Origin: Bacteroidales bacterium
Lineage (GTDB): Bacteria > Bacteroidota > Bacteroidia > Bacteroidales > Lentimicrobiaceae
Direction: 5' to 3'
DNA length: 33,238 nt
NCBI GenBank assembly: GCA_016709025.1
Contig: JADJEQ010000023.1
Span: forward strand, 1-33,238
Positions 9,458 through 16,944 of this stretch are shown here, piece by piece. The notes under the pieces are model-generated. The model was not told the DNA's origin. It ran no database searches and worked only from the letters and a program-made list of their open reading frames with translations. Position 1 is the stretch's first letter; each line of letters opens with the position of its first letter. The position numbers were made by a program, and so were the translations under genes.

Positions 9458-9850
9458 ATTTTGCAAGCTCTTTATAAATTCTCTTCTATTATTCTTCCAT
9501 CTAACAAAGCTGAATATTCTTATAAAACCATAACACACCCAGGTTCCTATTAATCCGTATGGTCCGAAAAAGAAGAAGATGTCGCCAATAACTGAGTAAT
9601 TTTCATATTCCTCAAGCTCCCAATAATTCTCCGGGTGATTTAAGAGATATATTATTTCCCTTTCAGGCTTTTCTGCTACATAGTCTCTTTCATCTACTGT
9701 TGTTGTAGTTTTAACGAATTTACGGCCATCAGTCAATTCAAATTCAAAAACATATTTTACAATTAATCTATTTACAGGTAAACATGTTTGTGTCGCTTTA
9801 GTCACTATTCCATCATTCTTTAGCTTCTTAAAAAGAATTGTTTCTTTCAT
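9449..9850 (-). CDS. Small membrane protein in cassette-like array
   Basis: Hypothetical protein of 133 residues, not recognised. The N-terminal half is hydrophilic and could form a small beta-sheet domain (VKYVFEFELTDGRKFVKTTT), with a charged middle. The C-terminal half has one or two membrane spans (IGDIFFFFGPYGLIGTWVCY) followed by a basic tail. The layout resembles DUF3592-like proteins, but I cannot confirm this. Its base composition is richer in AT than the backbone genes, as expected for an accessory gene. It lies between repeats A and B in the same orientation as the neighbouring small genes. Confidence 0.6.
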   Translation of the reverse strand: MKETILFKKLKNDGIVTKATQTCLPVNRLIVKYVFEFELTDGRKFVKTTTTVDERDYVAEKPEREIIYLLNHPENYWELEEYENYSVIGDIFFFFGPYGLIGTWVCYGFIRIFSFVRWKNNRREFIKSLQNYD

Positions 9851-9937
9851 AGAACTGGAATCCTGAAAGAGAATACATTATTAAGAAACTTAGTATAAGT
9901 AGTCCTGGTTTTTCAATCTTAAGCTTCATATGTCATT

Positions 9938-10077
9938 TTTATAACTGCCGGGGCGTAGCTTTGGCGGGAACTTATGAAAACGCATTATTCCGGCCAGCAT
10001 AATTTTCAATAAAAATACATTCTTTCTCCAATCAACCCGATGCCAGATATCGCCGGCTTCTATCCGCAATAGTCATT
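9938..10077 (-). repeat. attC-like repeat B
   Basis: Read on the minus strand it contains GGAGAAAGAATGTATTTTTATT (about 10008-10029), the block also present in A and C, an imperfect inner inverted repeat (GGCCGGAA near 9988-9996 against TTCCCGCC near 9963-9971), and ends at GTTATAA (9938-9944). Its minus-strand start ATGACTATTGC resembles the start of repeat A (ATGACTAATGGC). Total length is about 140 bases. Confidence 0.55.
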
Positions 10078-10120
10078 CTTTGCGAATATCAGTATTTCAC
10101 TATCATTTCCCCAAAGCGAT

Positions 10121-10540
10121 TCACTCACATCCCGATCCCGTTAAGGGCATTGCAACTTTTACCGGATATAATACAGTAGTTCGAACAAGTTGCCCATTTT
10201 TAATTCCCGGGCTCCAATTGTTTGAACTAAGCAATACTTTTAGAATGTTTTCTTCCCAACAGCCTTTCGTTCTCCTCAATAATCTGGCATCAGACACGCG
10301 GCCGTCCTTTTCGATTACTAAATTAAAGTATGCGGTACCGGGACAAATGCAGTCTGAACTACCAATAATACCCTGAATTTGAACCATTAAAGAATCACAT
10401 GGTTTTGGCAGGGAATCAACCTGATTTGTTGCGTACAATGAGTCACTTTCTATGATTGATTCCTGAGCGAACAGATTGTTATCCTGCATCAGGAAGATGA
10501 AAATTACAATGCAGAATATGTGTTTGAGCGCGCAATGCAT
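10121..10540 (-). CDS. Secreted TonB C-terminal-domain-like protein
   Basis: Protein of 139 residues with an N-terminal signal peptide (FCIVIFIFLM, cleavage likely after LFA before Q). The mature part looks like a TonB C-terminal domain: CPGTAYFNLVIEKDGRVSDARLLRRT, then a helix and NNWSPGIKNGQLVRTTVLYPVKV, the usual W-P-G and VxxPVxF elements. There is no transmembrane anchor or proline-rich linker as in true TonB, so it is a free periplasmic or secreted domain. Four cysteines (CDSL, DCIC, GCW) may form disulfides. It sits between repeats B and C and is oriented like the other small genes of the array. Confidence 0.7.
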   Translation of the reverse strand: MHCALKHIFCIVIFIFLMQDNNLFAQESIIESDSLYATNQVDSLPKPCDSLMVQIQGIIGSSDCICPGTAYFNLVIEKDGRVSDARLLRRTKGCWEENILKVLLSSNNWSPGIKNGQLVRTTVLYPVKVAMPLTGSGCE

Positions 10541-10559
10541 GTGGGTTTCATATAATAAT

Positions 10560-10690
10560 TGCTAACTTCCGGGGCCTGGCTCCGGAGTGCATTTTTAGAA
10601 TCAAATCATATTCGTCAATGGATTTAGTAAAAGTACATTCTTTCTCCATACAACCATGGGCCATATTGCGTTTGACTTTGGCAATTGACT
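10560..10690 (-). repeat. attC-like repeat C
   Basis: Read on the minus strand it begins directly after the toxin stop codon (10692-10694) with AATTGCCAAAG and ends with AAGTTAGCAATT (10555-10566), so its ends are inverted repeats (ATTGCCAA against TTAGCAAT). It carries GGAGAAAGAATGTACTTTTA (10628-10647), shared with A and B, and a GC-rich hairpin near the end (CTCCGGAGCCAGG...CCCCGG). About 131 bases, within the known attC size range of 57-141. Confidence 0.6.
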
Positions 10691-10691
10691 C

Positions 10692-11009
10692 TTATTTAGT
10701 TCGTTTCAATTTCGGTGGATTTTGACGTGTATCAAAAACATCTGCAATTTTTATAAATCCATTTTCTATATCCACAGAATAAATCAGTTTATAGTTTTTA
10801 AAGATCAAATATCAATAGTGAATTTTTCTTTGTTTGAGTAGCTCTTCTTCTTGCCCAATATGCGGTGTTTTTATCAACTTTGTTGGTTCGTTGATAATTC
10901 CTTTCAAAAGTTTTTTAGCAATTCCCGGACCAGCTTTCTTCTTGTAATATTCGTATATTTCGCCAAGCTGAGTTTCAGCAAATTCAGACCAAATAATTTT
11001 CAAAGTCAT
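10692..11009 (-). pseudogene. RelE/ParE-type toxin with an in-frame stop
   Basis: Toxin of a type II toxin-antitoxin pair; the family cleaves mRNA (RelE) or poisons gyrase (ParE). The start MTLKIIWSEFAETQLGEIYE and the helix AKKLLKGIINE are typical. The frame reads 65 residues to HY, then TGA, then continues without a shift as YLIFKNYKLIYSVD...VFDTRQNPPKL to TAA at 10692, giving the normal length of about 105 codons. In relatives the interrupted position is usually arginine (RYLIxKNYKIIY), so the stop fits a CGA to TGA change. The ATG overlaps the antitoxin stop by one base (TAATG). Confidence 0.85.
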
Positions 11010-11242
11010 TATTTGTATTTAGCTATAAGTTCAGAACTGCTTTTAAACTGATTGTTTCGAAAATCCAATTCCGATTGGTCAATTCGTTTATTCAACTCAT
11101 CATGAGTCAATGGTTCCAAAATTCGCTCCTCTAAAGCAATCTTTTCTTTTCTCAGGATTTTTTCAAGCCGGGAATCAGCTTATTCACTTTGAAACTTAAG
11201 AAACTCCTGTACAAATTCTATTTTTCGGGCTTCCAAATTCAT
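11009..11242 (-). pseudogene. Antitoxin of the RelE/ParE pair with an in-frame stop
   Basis: Small acidic-basic helical protein of 77 codons directly upstream of the toxin. It reads MNLEARKIEFVQEFLKFQSE, then TAA, then continues in the same frame as ADSRLEKILRKEK and ends SSSELIAKYK. The layout matches the small helical antitoxins found beside RelE/ParE toxins in Bacteroidota; the C-terminal part would bind the toxin. The stop codon overlaps the toxin ATG (TAATG), which indicates translational coupling. The premature TAA at codon 21 would leave only a 20-residue peptide unless translation restarts inside the gene. Confidence 0.7.
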
Positions 11243-11400
11243 CTTATTTTTCTTTTTATCAAAGGTGCGAAATTATCAATTTGGTCATCAGTTTTTCTAA
11301 CATTGCAGACTCCCGAAGGACATTGAACACCTGAACTGCCGAAAACGATTGAATACCTATACATTCCTCTATCTCAAGACAAAGTCAATCAATCCCATAC
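11243..11400. other. Intergenic, right edge of the cassette-like array
   Basis: No gene. The minus strand at 11295-11301 reads GTTAGAA, which could be the outer recombination point of the array, but a full attC- or attI-like unit is not visible here. Confidence 0.3.
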
Positions 11401-11401
11401 G

Positions 11402-11550
11402 CTCTTCTTCTCTTCTTCTCTTCGTCTCTCTATCCCTCAGTCTCTATGTCTCTCACTTAGTCCCCTTGTGCTTTTGTCTCTCCGTCACTCCGTCTCTCAG
11501 TCTCTCCGTCTCTCAGTCTCTTAGTCCCTCAGTCACCTTTTTCCTCTCTC
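11402..11550. repeat. Degenerate GTCTCTCA-word tandem repeat
   Basis: Low-complexity pyrimidine-rich tract of eight-base words (GTCTCTCA, GTCTCTCC, GTCCCTCA and variants), preceded by CTTCTTCT. It is open in one plus frame but would encode only serine/leucine/valine repeats, so I do not call it coding. Confidence 0.8.
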
Positions 11551-11570
11551 GCATCAACGAGCATTTTACC

Positions 11571-11578
11571 TACTTTTG
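11571..11578 (+). promoter_or_regulatory. -7 promoter box of the oligopeptidase gene
   Basis: TACTTTTG matches TAnnTTTG, 25 bases upstream of the chosen ATG at 11604 and just after the low-complexity tract. Confidence 0.5.
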
Positions 11579-11603
11579 CACCTGTAAAACTAATTTCACC
11601 TTT

Positions 11604-13753
11604 ATGAAACGAGGAATCAAATTTCTTCCGGCCATCGCCATCGCTCTTGGCCTGGCTGCCTGCAACCAATCAACCGATAAAACTGTGAAAATAACCCAGC
11701 AAAGCGATTTCCCTGCGCCTCCGGTAGCAGCTGTGAAACCAGTCGAGTTTACTGAATTTGGCAGCAAACGAACCGATAACTATTTCTGGCTGAAGGAAAA
11801 GACCAATCCTGAAGTGATTGATTACCTGAAGGCTGAGAATGCCTATTGCGACACCGTGATGAAATCAACGGTTCCTTTGCAGGAAAAGTTGTTTGCCGAA
11901 ATGAAGGGCCGCATCAAGGAAACCGATGAAACAGTCCCTCAACTCAGTAATGGTTATTATTACTATTCACGCACTGAAGAAGGCAAACAATACCGGATCA
12001 ATTGCCGAAAAAAGGGTAGTGTTTCTGCTCCTGAAGAAGTGATTTTTGATGTGAACAGGATGGCAGAAGGCAAGCAGGCCTATATTTTTGCAGGTTATGA
12101 TATAAGCACCGACAACAAGCTGGTGGCTTATGCTTCAAACGAAACCGGTTCCTACGCCGATTTTACGCTCAGGGTCAGAGATCTGGAAACAGGTTCGGAT
12201 CTGCCGTTCAGCATGGATAAGGTGCAGGGATTTGCATGGGCCAACGACAATAAAACCATCTTTTATACCATAGGCAACGATGCTTTACGTGCTTACAGGG
12301 TTTACCGCCATGTACTCGGCTCTGCTACCCCTGATGAACTGGTATTTGAAGAACCCAATGAGCAGTTCATCGTGAACGTGGAGAAAAGCAAAACCGATGA
12401 CTTTATTTTTATTACATCTGCCAGTTTTACAACCTCTGAATACCTGTTTTTACCGGCCGGAGATCCCGCCGGAAAGTTCAGGTTTTTATTCCCCGGGTAA
12501 AGGATGTTGAATATCATGTAAATCATCACAAGGATAAATTCTTTATTCAATATAAAGACCGCGAAAACCTCAATTCAATGGTTTATGAGGCCCCTTTGAA
12601 GGGTTATGAAGATCGCGCAAACTGGAAGGTGTTGATTCCGCACGATAAAAACGCAAAAATTGAAGGTCTGGATGTTTTTCAGAACTATCTGGCCATGGAA
12701 ATCCGTAAGAACGGGCTCGTCGAAATTCATGTGCTGGGTTTTGCAGATGGCAAACAACAAACCATCAATTTCCCGGAGCCGGTTTACACGGCCTATACCA
12801 GCGGAACGCCTGAATACACTTCCACCCTGCTCCGTTATGGCTACACATCGCTTAACCGACCAACCAGTGTTTATGACTACGATATGACTTCCGGAAAAAG
12901 CACCCTGTTGAAGCAACAGGAAATCCCGGGCGGTTTCAATCCCGATGATTACACGGTTGAACGTGTGTGGGCCGATGCTGCTGATGGAGTAAAGGTTCCC
13001 ATGTCGGTGGTTTACAAAAAATCGCTGAAGAAAGACGGTAACAGCCCCGCATTGCTCTACTCTTACGGTTCATACGGTGCCAGCTCCGATGCCTACTTTA
13101 TTTCAAGTTTCTACAGCCTGATCGATCGTGGATATGTATTTGCGATTGCCCAGATCAGGGGTGGCAGCGATATGGGTGAACAGTGGTACGAAGATGGTAA
13201 GCTGCTGAATAAGAAGAATACCTTCACCGATTTTATTTCGTGTGCCGAAAAGCTGATTTCTGACAAATTTACCAATTCCGGCAAACTGGCCATCATGGGT
13301 GGAAGCGCCGGTGGGTTGCTGGTTGGCGCCGTGGTGAATATGCGGCCCGACCTGTTTAATACCGTGGTTGCCCAGGTGCCTTTCGTGGATGTGATCAATA
13401 CCATGCTCGATTCGAGTCTGCCGCTAACCACCCAGGAATATGAAGAGTGGGGCAATCCCAACGAAGAGGAGTTTTATAAATACATGCTTTCTTATTCTCC
13501 TTACGACAATGTAAAAGCACAGAATTATCCCAATATGCTGATTACCGGTGGATTGAACGATTCACAGGTTGGATATCAGGAACCCGCAAAATTCGTGGCA
13601 AAACTAAGATCACTTAAAACGGACAACAACATTCTGCTGCTCAAAACCAATATGGAGTCAGGGCATGGCGGGGCAACCGGGCGTTTCGATGCACTGAAGG
13701 AAACAGCGTTTGAAGTGGCATTTATCCTGAACAGGGCAGGCATTTCGGAATAG
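11604..13753 (+). CDS. S9 family oligopeptidase (prolyl oligopeptidase / PtrB-like) lipoprotein, one frameshift
   Basis: Serine oligopeptidase of about 716 residues with an N-terminal seven-bladed propeller and a C-terminal alpha/beta hydrolase domain; it cleaves short peptides, probably in the periplasm. The start at 11604 gives MKRGIKFLPAIAIALGLAAC, a lipoprotein signal with lipobox LAAC; the longer upstream frame runs through low-complexity sequence and was rejected. The catalytic triad is visible: nucleophile Ser in GGSAGG (near 13300), Asp in GLNDSQVGYQEP (near 13558) and His in ESGHGG (near 13666). SYGSYGAS and AQIRGGSDMGEQWYEDGK are typical of oligopeptidase B. One frameshift near 12485 is corrected by adding a T to a run of five (FRFFIPRVKDVEYHV). 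Confidence 0.93.
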
Positions 13754-13766
13754 GTTTTTACTGTTG

Positions 13767-13822
13767 GTGCGCATCATATCCCGCCTGCTTTCCATTACAG
13801 CGGGCTGGCTTATGATGCGCAC
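13767..13822. repeat. Long hairpin after the oligopeptidase gene
   Basis: Perfect 12-base arms GTGCGCATCATA (13767-13778) and TATGATGCGCAC (13811-13822), with an inner stem CCCGC (13780-13784) / GCGGG (13800-13804). It begins 14 bases after the stop codon. No T-run follows, so it is not a classical intrinsic terminator; it may stabilise the 3' end or be a protein-binding or mobile repeat. Confidence 0.8.
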
Positions 13823-14152
13823 TTCCACGGCCTTTCTGTGATTACTTACCAGTTTCGCGGGCACGCGCCTGCCTGTTTGCCAGGCAGACAGGTCAGAAAA
13901 TAAGACGCGCGCAAGCTGCTGTTTTTTCAGGTTTGGCAGCACACCTCAGAGGTCATTACGGTGCATGTTTTTTAATCATTACAATCGGCTCCCACCAAAA
14001 GCAGAGGGCACGCCCACTGCGATTTCTACACAGTTGATTTTCAAAATATTTCTGTCTTTTTCGCGGATTAAAGGGCAATCAACATAATTCTGTTGTAATT
14101 ATTGAGTTACCTTTAGACTATCTGTTGATTATTCAATATAACAGATTCATTT
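13823..14152. other. Intergenic with one REP-like hairpin
   Basis: No gene seen. It holds the hairpin CTGCCTG-tttgc-CAGGCAG (13869-13887), the same kind of CTGCC palindrome as at 1594-1607. A weak -7-like TACCTTTA lies about 45 bases before the next gene. Confidence 0.5.
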
Positions 14153-14896
14153 ATGAGTAACAGAAAAGCCCTGGAACGGTTTCAGAAAATACGCACCGAA
14201 AAGGATATTATATCAGGGATACACAATTACTGTGACAGGTGGTGTGAACGGTGTGCATTTACTTCAAGATGCAGTGTTTTTGCCATGGGTGAGGAGGAAG
14301 AACGGATCAGAAAACAAAGTAACGAGCCTGAAAAGGACCTTGCTGAATATGTTGGTAATATGTTGCAGGATGCCCTTGGGTTGCTTCAGGATCTGGCTAT
14401 GGAACACGGTATTGATCTCAATTCAATAGAAGATGAGGATTCGGATTTTGTAAAGCCCGGTAAAGAAAACTACCTGGTGCGCAAGGCCGATGAACATGCA
14501 ACCTGGCTGATGAAGTGGATTGAAAAAAATAATGGCAGATTGAATGTGATATTGCAAACGCTGGAAGAGGAATCCATGAATGAGTATATCATTCTGAATG
14601 ATGCCATTGAAGTGCTGAAATGGTACATCAACTTTATTGCCGTGAAATTTTCCCGTGCTGTTACTCCTCCTTATGAAGATTCACCAGAAGGTCGATTTGA
14701 CAGAAATGGTTCTGCAAAAATTGCGATTATAGCAGTAACCCGTTCCATTGATGCATTGATGCTGCTGCTCAGGTTTATTCCTGATGAAGAGGATCATCTT
14801 CTTGAGGGACTTGTAAGACTTGAAAGAATAAAAAAACGGGCACTCAAGGATTTCCCCGAAGCAATGGACTTCAGGCGACCCGGATTCGATGAATAG
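14153..14896 (+). CDS. Conserved hypothetical protein with CxxxCxxC-x5-C motif
   Basis: Soluble, mainly helical protein of 247 residues; I do not recognise the family. Near the N-terminus (about residues 27-41) it has YCDRWCERCAFTSRCSVF, four cysteines spaced C-x3-C-x2-C-x5-C, which could bind zinc or an iron-sulfur cluster. The rest is long amphipathic helices (ENYLVRKADEHATWLMKWIE, AIEVLKWYINFIAVKFSRAV) ending in an arginine-rich tail with FRRPGFDE. There is no signal peptide. The frame is clean and the codon use matches the backbone, so it is very likely a real gene. It stands alone, followed by low-complexity sequence. Confidence 0.75.
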   Translation: MSNRKALERFQKIRTEKDIISGIHNYCDRWCERCAFTSRCSVFAMGEEEERIRKQSNEPEKDLAEYVGNMLQDALGLLQDLAMEHGIDLNSIEDEDSDFVKPGKENYLVRKADEHATWLMKWIEKNNGRLNVILQTLEEESMNEYIILNDAIEVLKWYINFIAVKFSRAVTPPYEDSPEGRFDRNGSAKIAIIAVTRSIDALMLLLRFIPDEEDHLLEGLVRLERIKKRALKDFPEAMDFRRPGFDE

Positions 14897-14916
14897 TGCC
14901 GGCAATAATTGTCAAT

Positions 14917-15120
14917 GGTCAAGGGACGAGGGACGAGGACGGGGGACGTTGGCAAACGTAAATCCGCCCCTCCCCCCCCCCCGGCCCCCCCCGGGGACCG
15001 GCCCCATAATCATGTTTGTTCTAAACTCCACACTCTAATTTCTTCATTCTCATTCCTCATTCTTCATTCTGCATTCTTGCATTCGTCATTCTGCATTCGT
15101 CATTCGTCATTCGACATTCT
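14917..15120. repeat. Low-complexity intergenic tract (GGGACGA words, poly-C, CATTCGT words)
   Basis: Three adjoining parts: GGGACGAGGGACGAGGACG (about 14926-14950), long cytosine runs interrupted by GG (14965-15005), and degenerate CATTCGT/CATTCTG words (15041-15120). It is open in one plus frame leading into the next gene but is not plausible protein. The cytosine runs may have the wrong length. Confidence 0.75.
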
Positions 15121-15213
15121 ACCTCATCCGTCTGTTATCCTGAGAATTGTTTACAATTTCAGTCGTGTTTCCGCGTTTCCCTTTCAGAATCGCTCAATTT
15201 GGGTACAAATAAC

Positions 15214-15221
15214 TATCTTTG
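15214..15221 (+). promoter_or_regulatory. -7 promoter box of the beta-barrel gene
   Basis: TATCTTTG, an exact TAnnTTTG match followed by CA as is common in Bacteroidales, about 80 bases upstream of ATG 15302. Confidence 0.5.
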
Positions 15222-15301
15222 CAGGGTCAATCCTTTACAGGACTGTCCATATTAATCCCGCTGCGGTTTTGTATCTTTTTCCAATTACTAATTCTCGATT
15301 C

Positions 15302-15988
15302 ATGAAACGAACCATCCTGATTTTCATCCTTGCTATTGCTGTTACTTCAACTTTGTTTGCCCAGAAACAGGTTAATGCACCATTCCTGAAGAAATTTACA
15401 ACCGGTGTAGATGTCTTTACCGACTTTGTTATGAATGCGCCTGTTGGAATAGATTTCCGGGCAATCAACCAGGGAGTGAATGTTTATGGTTTATATACCT
15501 TCCCCGTTGAAGAGAGTAACTTTGAATTTGCAATTGGCGTTGGCCTGGGAATGCACAACTTTTTCAGTAACGGAATATTGAACGATTCAACGAATATGTC
15601 ATATTTTACTCCGTATCCGGCTAAGGCTGAAAATGGTGAAAAAATTAATTATGATAAAAATAAGATCAGCCTTACTTATCTTGATTTTCCGCTTGAATTG
15701 AGGTATAAGAGTCCGGAAGGTTTCAGGTTTGCGATCGGAGCGAGGGTTGGAGTTAAAATTAACGCCCATACCAAATTTAAGGGCGATGACCTGATTGATG
15801 GCAATAACATCAAGGTTAAGGATTGCGATTTACCCAACATCGAAACCTGGCGGTTTGGCCCAACATTACAGGTCGGCTATAAATGGGTAAGTGTGGTTGG
15901 TTTTTATTCTGTAACCAAGGTTTTTGAAAAAGGTTCCGGTCCGGATATATACCCGATTTCACTCGGCCTTTCATTGAGACCTTTCTGA
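15302..15988 (+). CDS. Outer-membrane beta-barrel protein (PorT/OMP_b-brl_2-like)
   Basis: Protein of 228 residues with signal peptide MKRTILIFILAIAVTSTLFA before Q. The mature part shows amphipathic strands ending in aromatic residues (GVNVYGLYTFPVE, FEFAIGVGLGMHNFF, LTYLDFPLELRYKSP, FRFAIGARVGVKINA) and finishes with PISLGLSLRPF, a terminal strand with C-terminal phenylalanine for BAM recognition. The TYLDFPLELRYK element is typical of Bacteroidota outer-membrane beta-barrel family 2. The start ATG 15302 is chosen for the signal peptide; the upstream open frame is low-complexity sequence. It converges with the PAP2-like gene, with stops one base apart. Confidence 0.82.
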   Translation: MKRTILIFILAIAVTSTLFAQKQVNAPFLKKFTTGVDVFTDFVMNAPVGIDFRAINQGVNVYGLYTFPVEESNFEFAIGVGLGMHNFFSNGILNDSTNMSYFTPYPAKAENGEKINYDKNKISLTYLDFPLELRYKSPEGFRFAIGARVGVKINAHTKFKGDDLIDGNNIKVKDCDLPNIETWRFGPTLQVGYKWVSVVGFYSVTKVFEKGSGPDIYPISLGLSLRPF

Positions 15989-15989
15989 T

Positions 15990-16601
15990 TCAGAAGAAAG
16001 CGACAATCCCCGCCATAACTGTCACACCCACGCCAAAGCCTGTATAAACCTGGGCCGGGCTGTGGGTGTTTAGTTTTAAACGGGCAAATCCAACCAGTCC
16101 CGAAAGAATGATTAAACCCAGTACCAGCATTGTGGAATCAATAACCATCTGGTAATTCAACCCTGCAAAGCCTCCGGTAATCCCTCCTATTCCTATCGCA
16201 TGAACGCTGATTTTCCAAAACATGTTAATAATCAGGGCAATTATAATCAGTGCCGCGCCACCAATCACAAAAAGGTAATACATTCCCGGTAACCCAAGAC
16301 TGTTCATCATATACCAGGTTGCGAAATAAAACAATCCGGTTACTGCGAAGGGGAAACTCCTCTCACCCCGTTCGGGCATTTGATAGCTGCTGATAATACC
16401 CCGTTTCTTCATCATCCAGATGAAAATTAACGGAAGAAGCAGCGTGTTGGCTATAACTAACCCCCCGAGAACCAGTTTAATTCTTTCCGGAAGTAAAAGA
16501 ACAAAAAAGGCATCCTGGGTAAAAATCAATAAAAGGGCATATGTTGGCATCAGCATGGGATGAAGTATCCATGAGATGAGGCTGGCAATTTTTTGTTCCA
16601 T
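15990..16601 (-). CDS. PAP2-like integral membrane protein
   Basis: Membrane protein of 203 residues with about six hydrophobic spans, resembling the PAP2 phosphatase superfamily (phosphatidic acid or undecaprenyl-pyrophosphate phosphatases). The pieces WKISVHAIGIGGITG and RLKLNTHSPAQVYTGFGVG match the second and third PAP2 signature motifs (central His; R-x5-H). The first motif, K-x6-RP, is not obvious: MPERGERSFPF is the closest. Activity is therefore uncertain. I chose ATG 16601 (MEQKIASL); an in-frame TTG at 16631 would add ten residues. The frame is clean. Confidence 0.7.
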   Translation of the reverse strand: MEQKIASLISWILHPMLMPTYALLLIFTQDAFFVLLLPERIKLVLGGLVIANTLLLPLIFIWMMKKRGIISSYQMPERGERSFPFAVTGLFYFATWYMMNSLGLPGMYYLFVIGGAALIIIALIINMFWKISVHAIGIGGITGGFAGLNYQMVIDSTMLVLGLIILSGLVGFARLKLNTHSPAQVYTGFGVGVTVMAGIVAFF

Positions 16602-16631
16602 TTCTGAGTATAATATTAGTTGTTCTGTCAA

Positions 16632-16944
16632 CTTATTAGTCCGGTATTTTAAGAATCACGCAATGGCAAAGACGCAAACTATTGATTATCATTTTGTTGA
16701 AAATTGCCCATGCATTGACCCAATACCTTGCTAAACAGCTGTTTAAAAATAAAAGCGGAGTATTGTCAACTACAAATTGATGTATTGAATAAAATGACGT
16801 TCCTTCCTTTTATCGTATTTCTACCCTCCTGACCGACATAACTTATTTTAAAATAACTTTAATCTGGTTAGTCGGGCAGGTTCTTTACTTTACTTCTTTC
16901 CTTTTACTTCTTACTTTTTACTTTAGACTTTTTACTTATTTTGC
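16632..16944. other. Intergenic with TTTACTT-word repeat
   Basis: No gene seen. Bases 16887-16938 are a degenerate run of TTTACTT, TTACTTC and TTTAGACTT words. The same word family appears on the other strand at 24457-24482 (AAAGTCTAAAGTCTAAAGTA). Confidence 0.6.

Noticed and set aside
10812..11009. TGA in the toxin as selenocysteine or a recoded sense codon
   Set aside because: The position is normally arginine in the family, no SECIS-like hairpin was seen next to it, and TGA ends other genes normally in this window.
11402..11550. GTCTCTCA tandem words as a CRISPR array or as the N-terminus of the oligopeptidase
   Set aside because: There are no regular repeat and spacer lengths, and the translated product is only Ser/Leu/Val repeats. 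A proper lipoprotein signal starts at 11604.
14909..15301. Extension of the beta-barrel gene upstream to 14909
   Set aside because: The extension translates low-complexity repeats and poly-C; the signal peptide starts at 15302.
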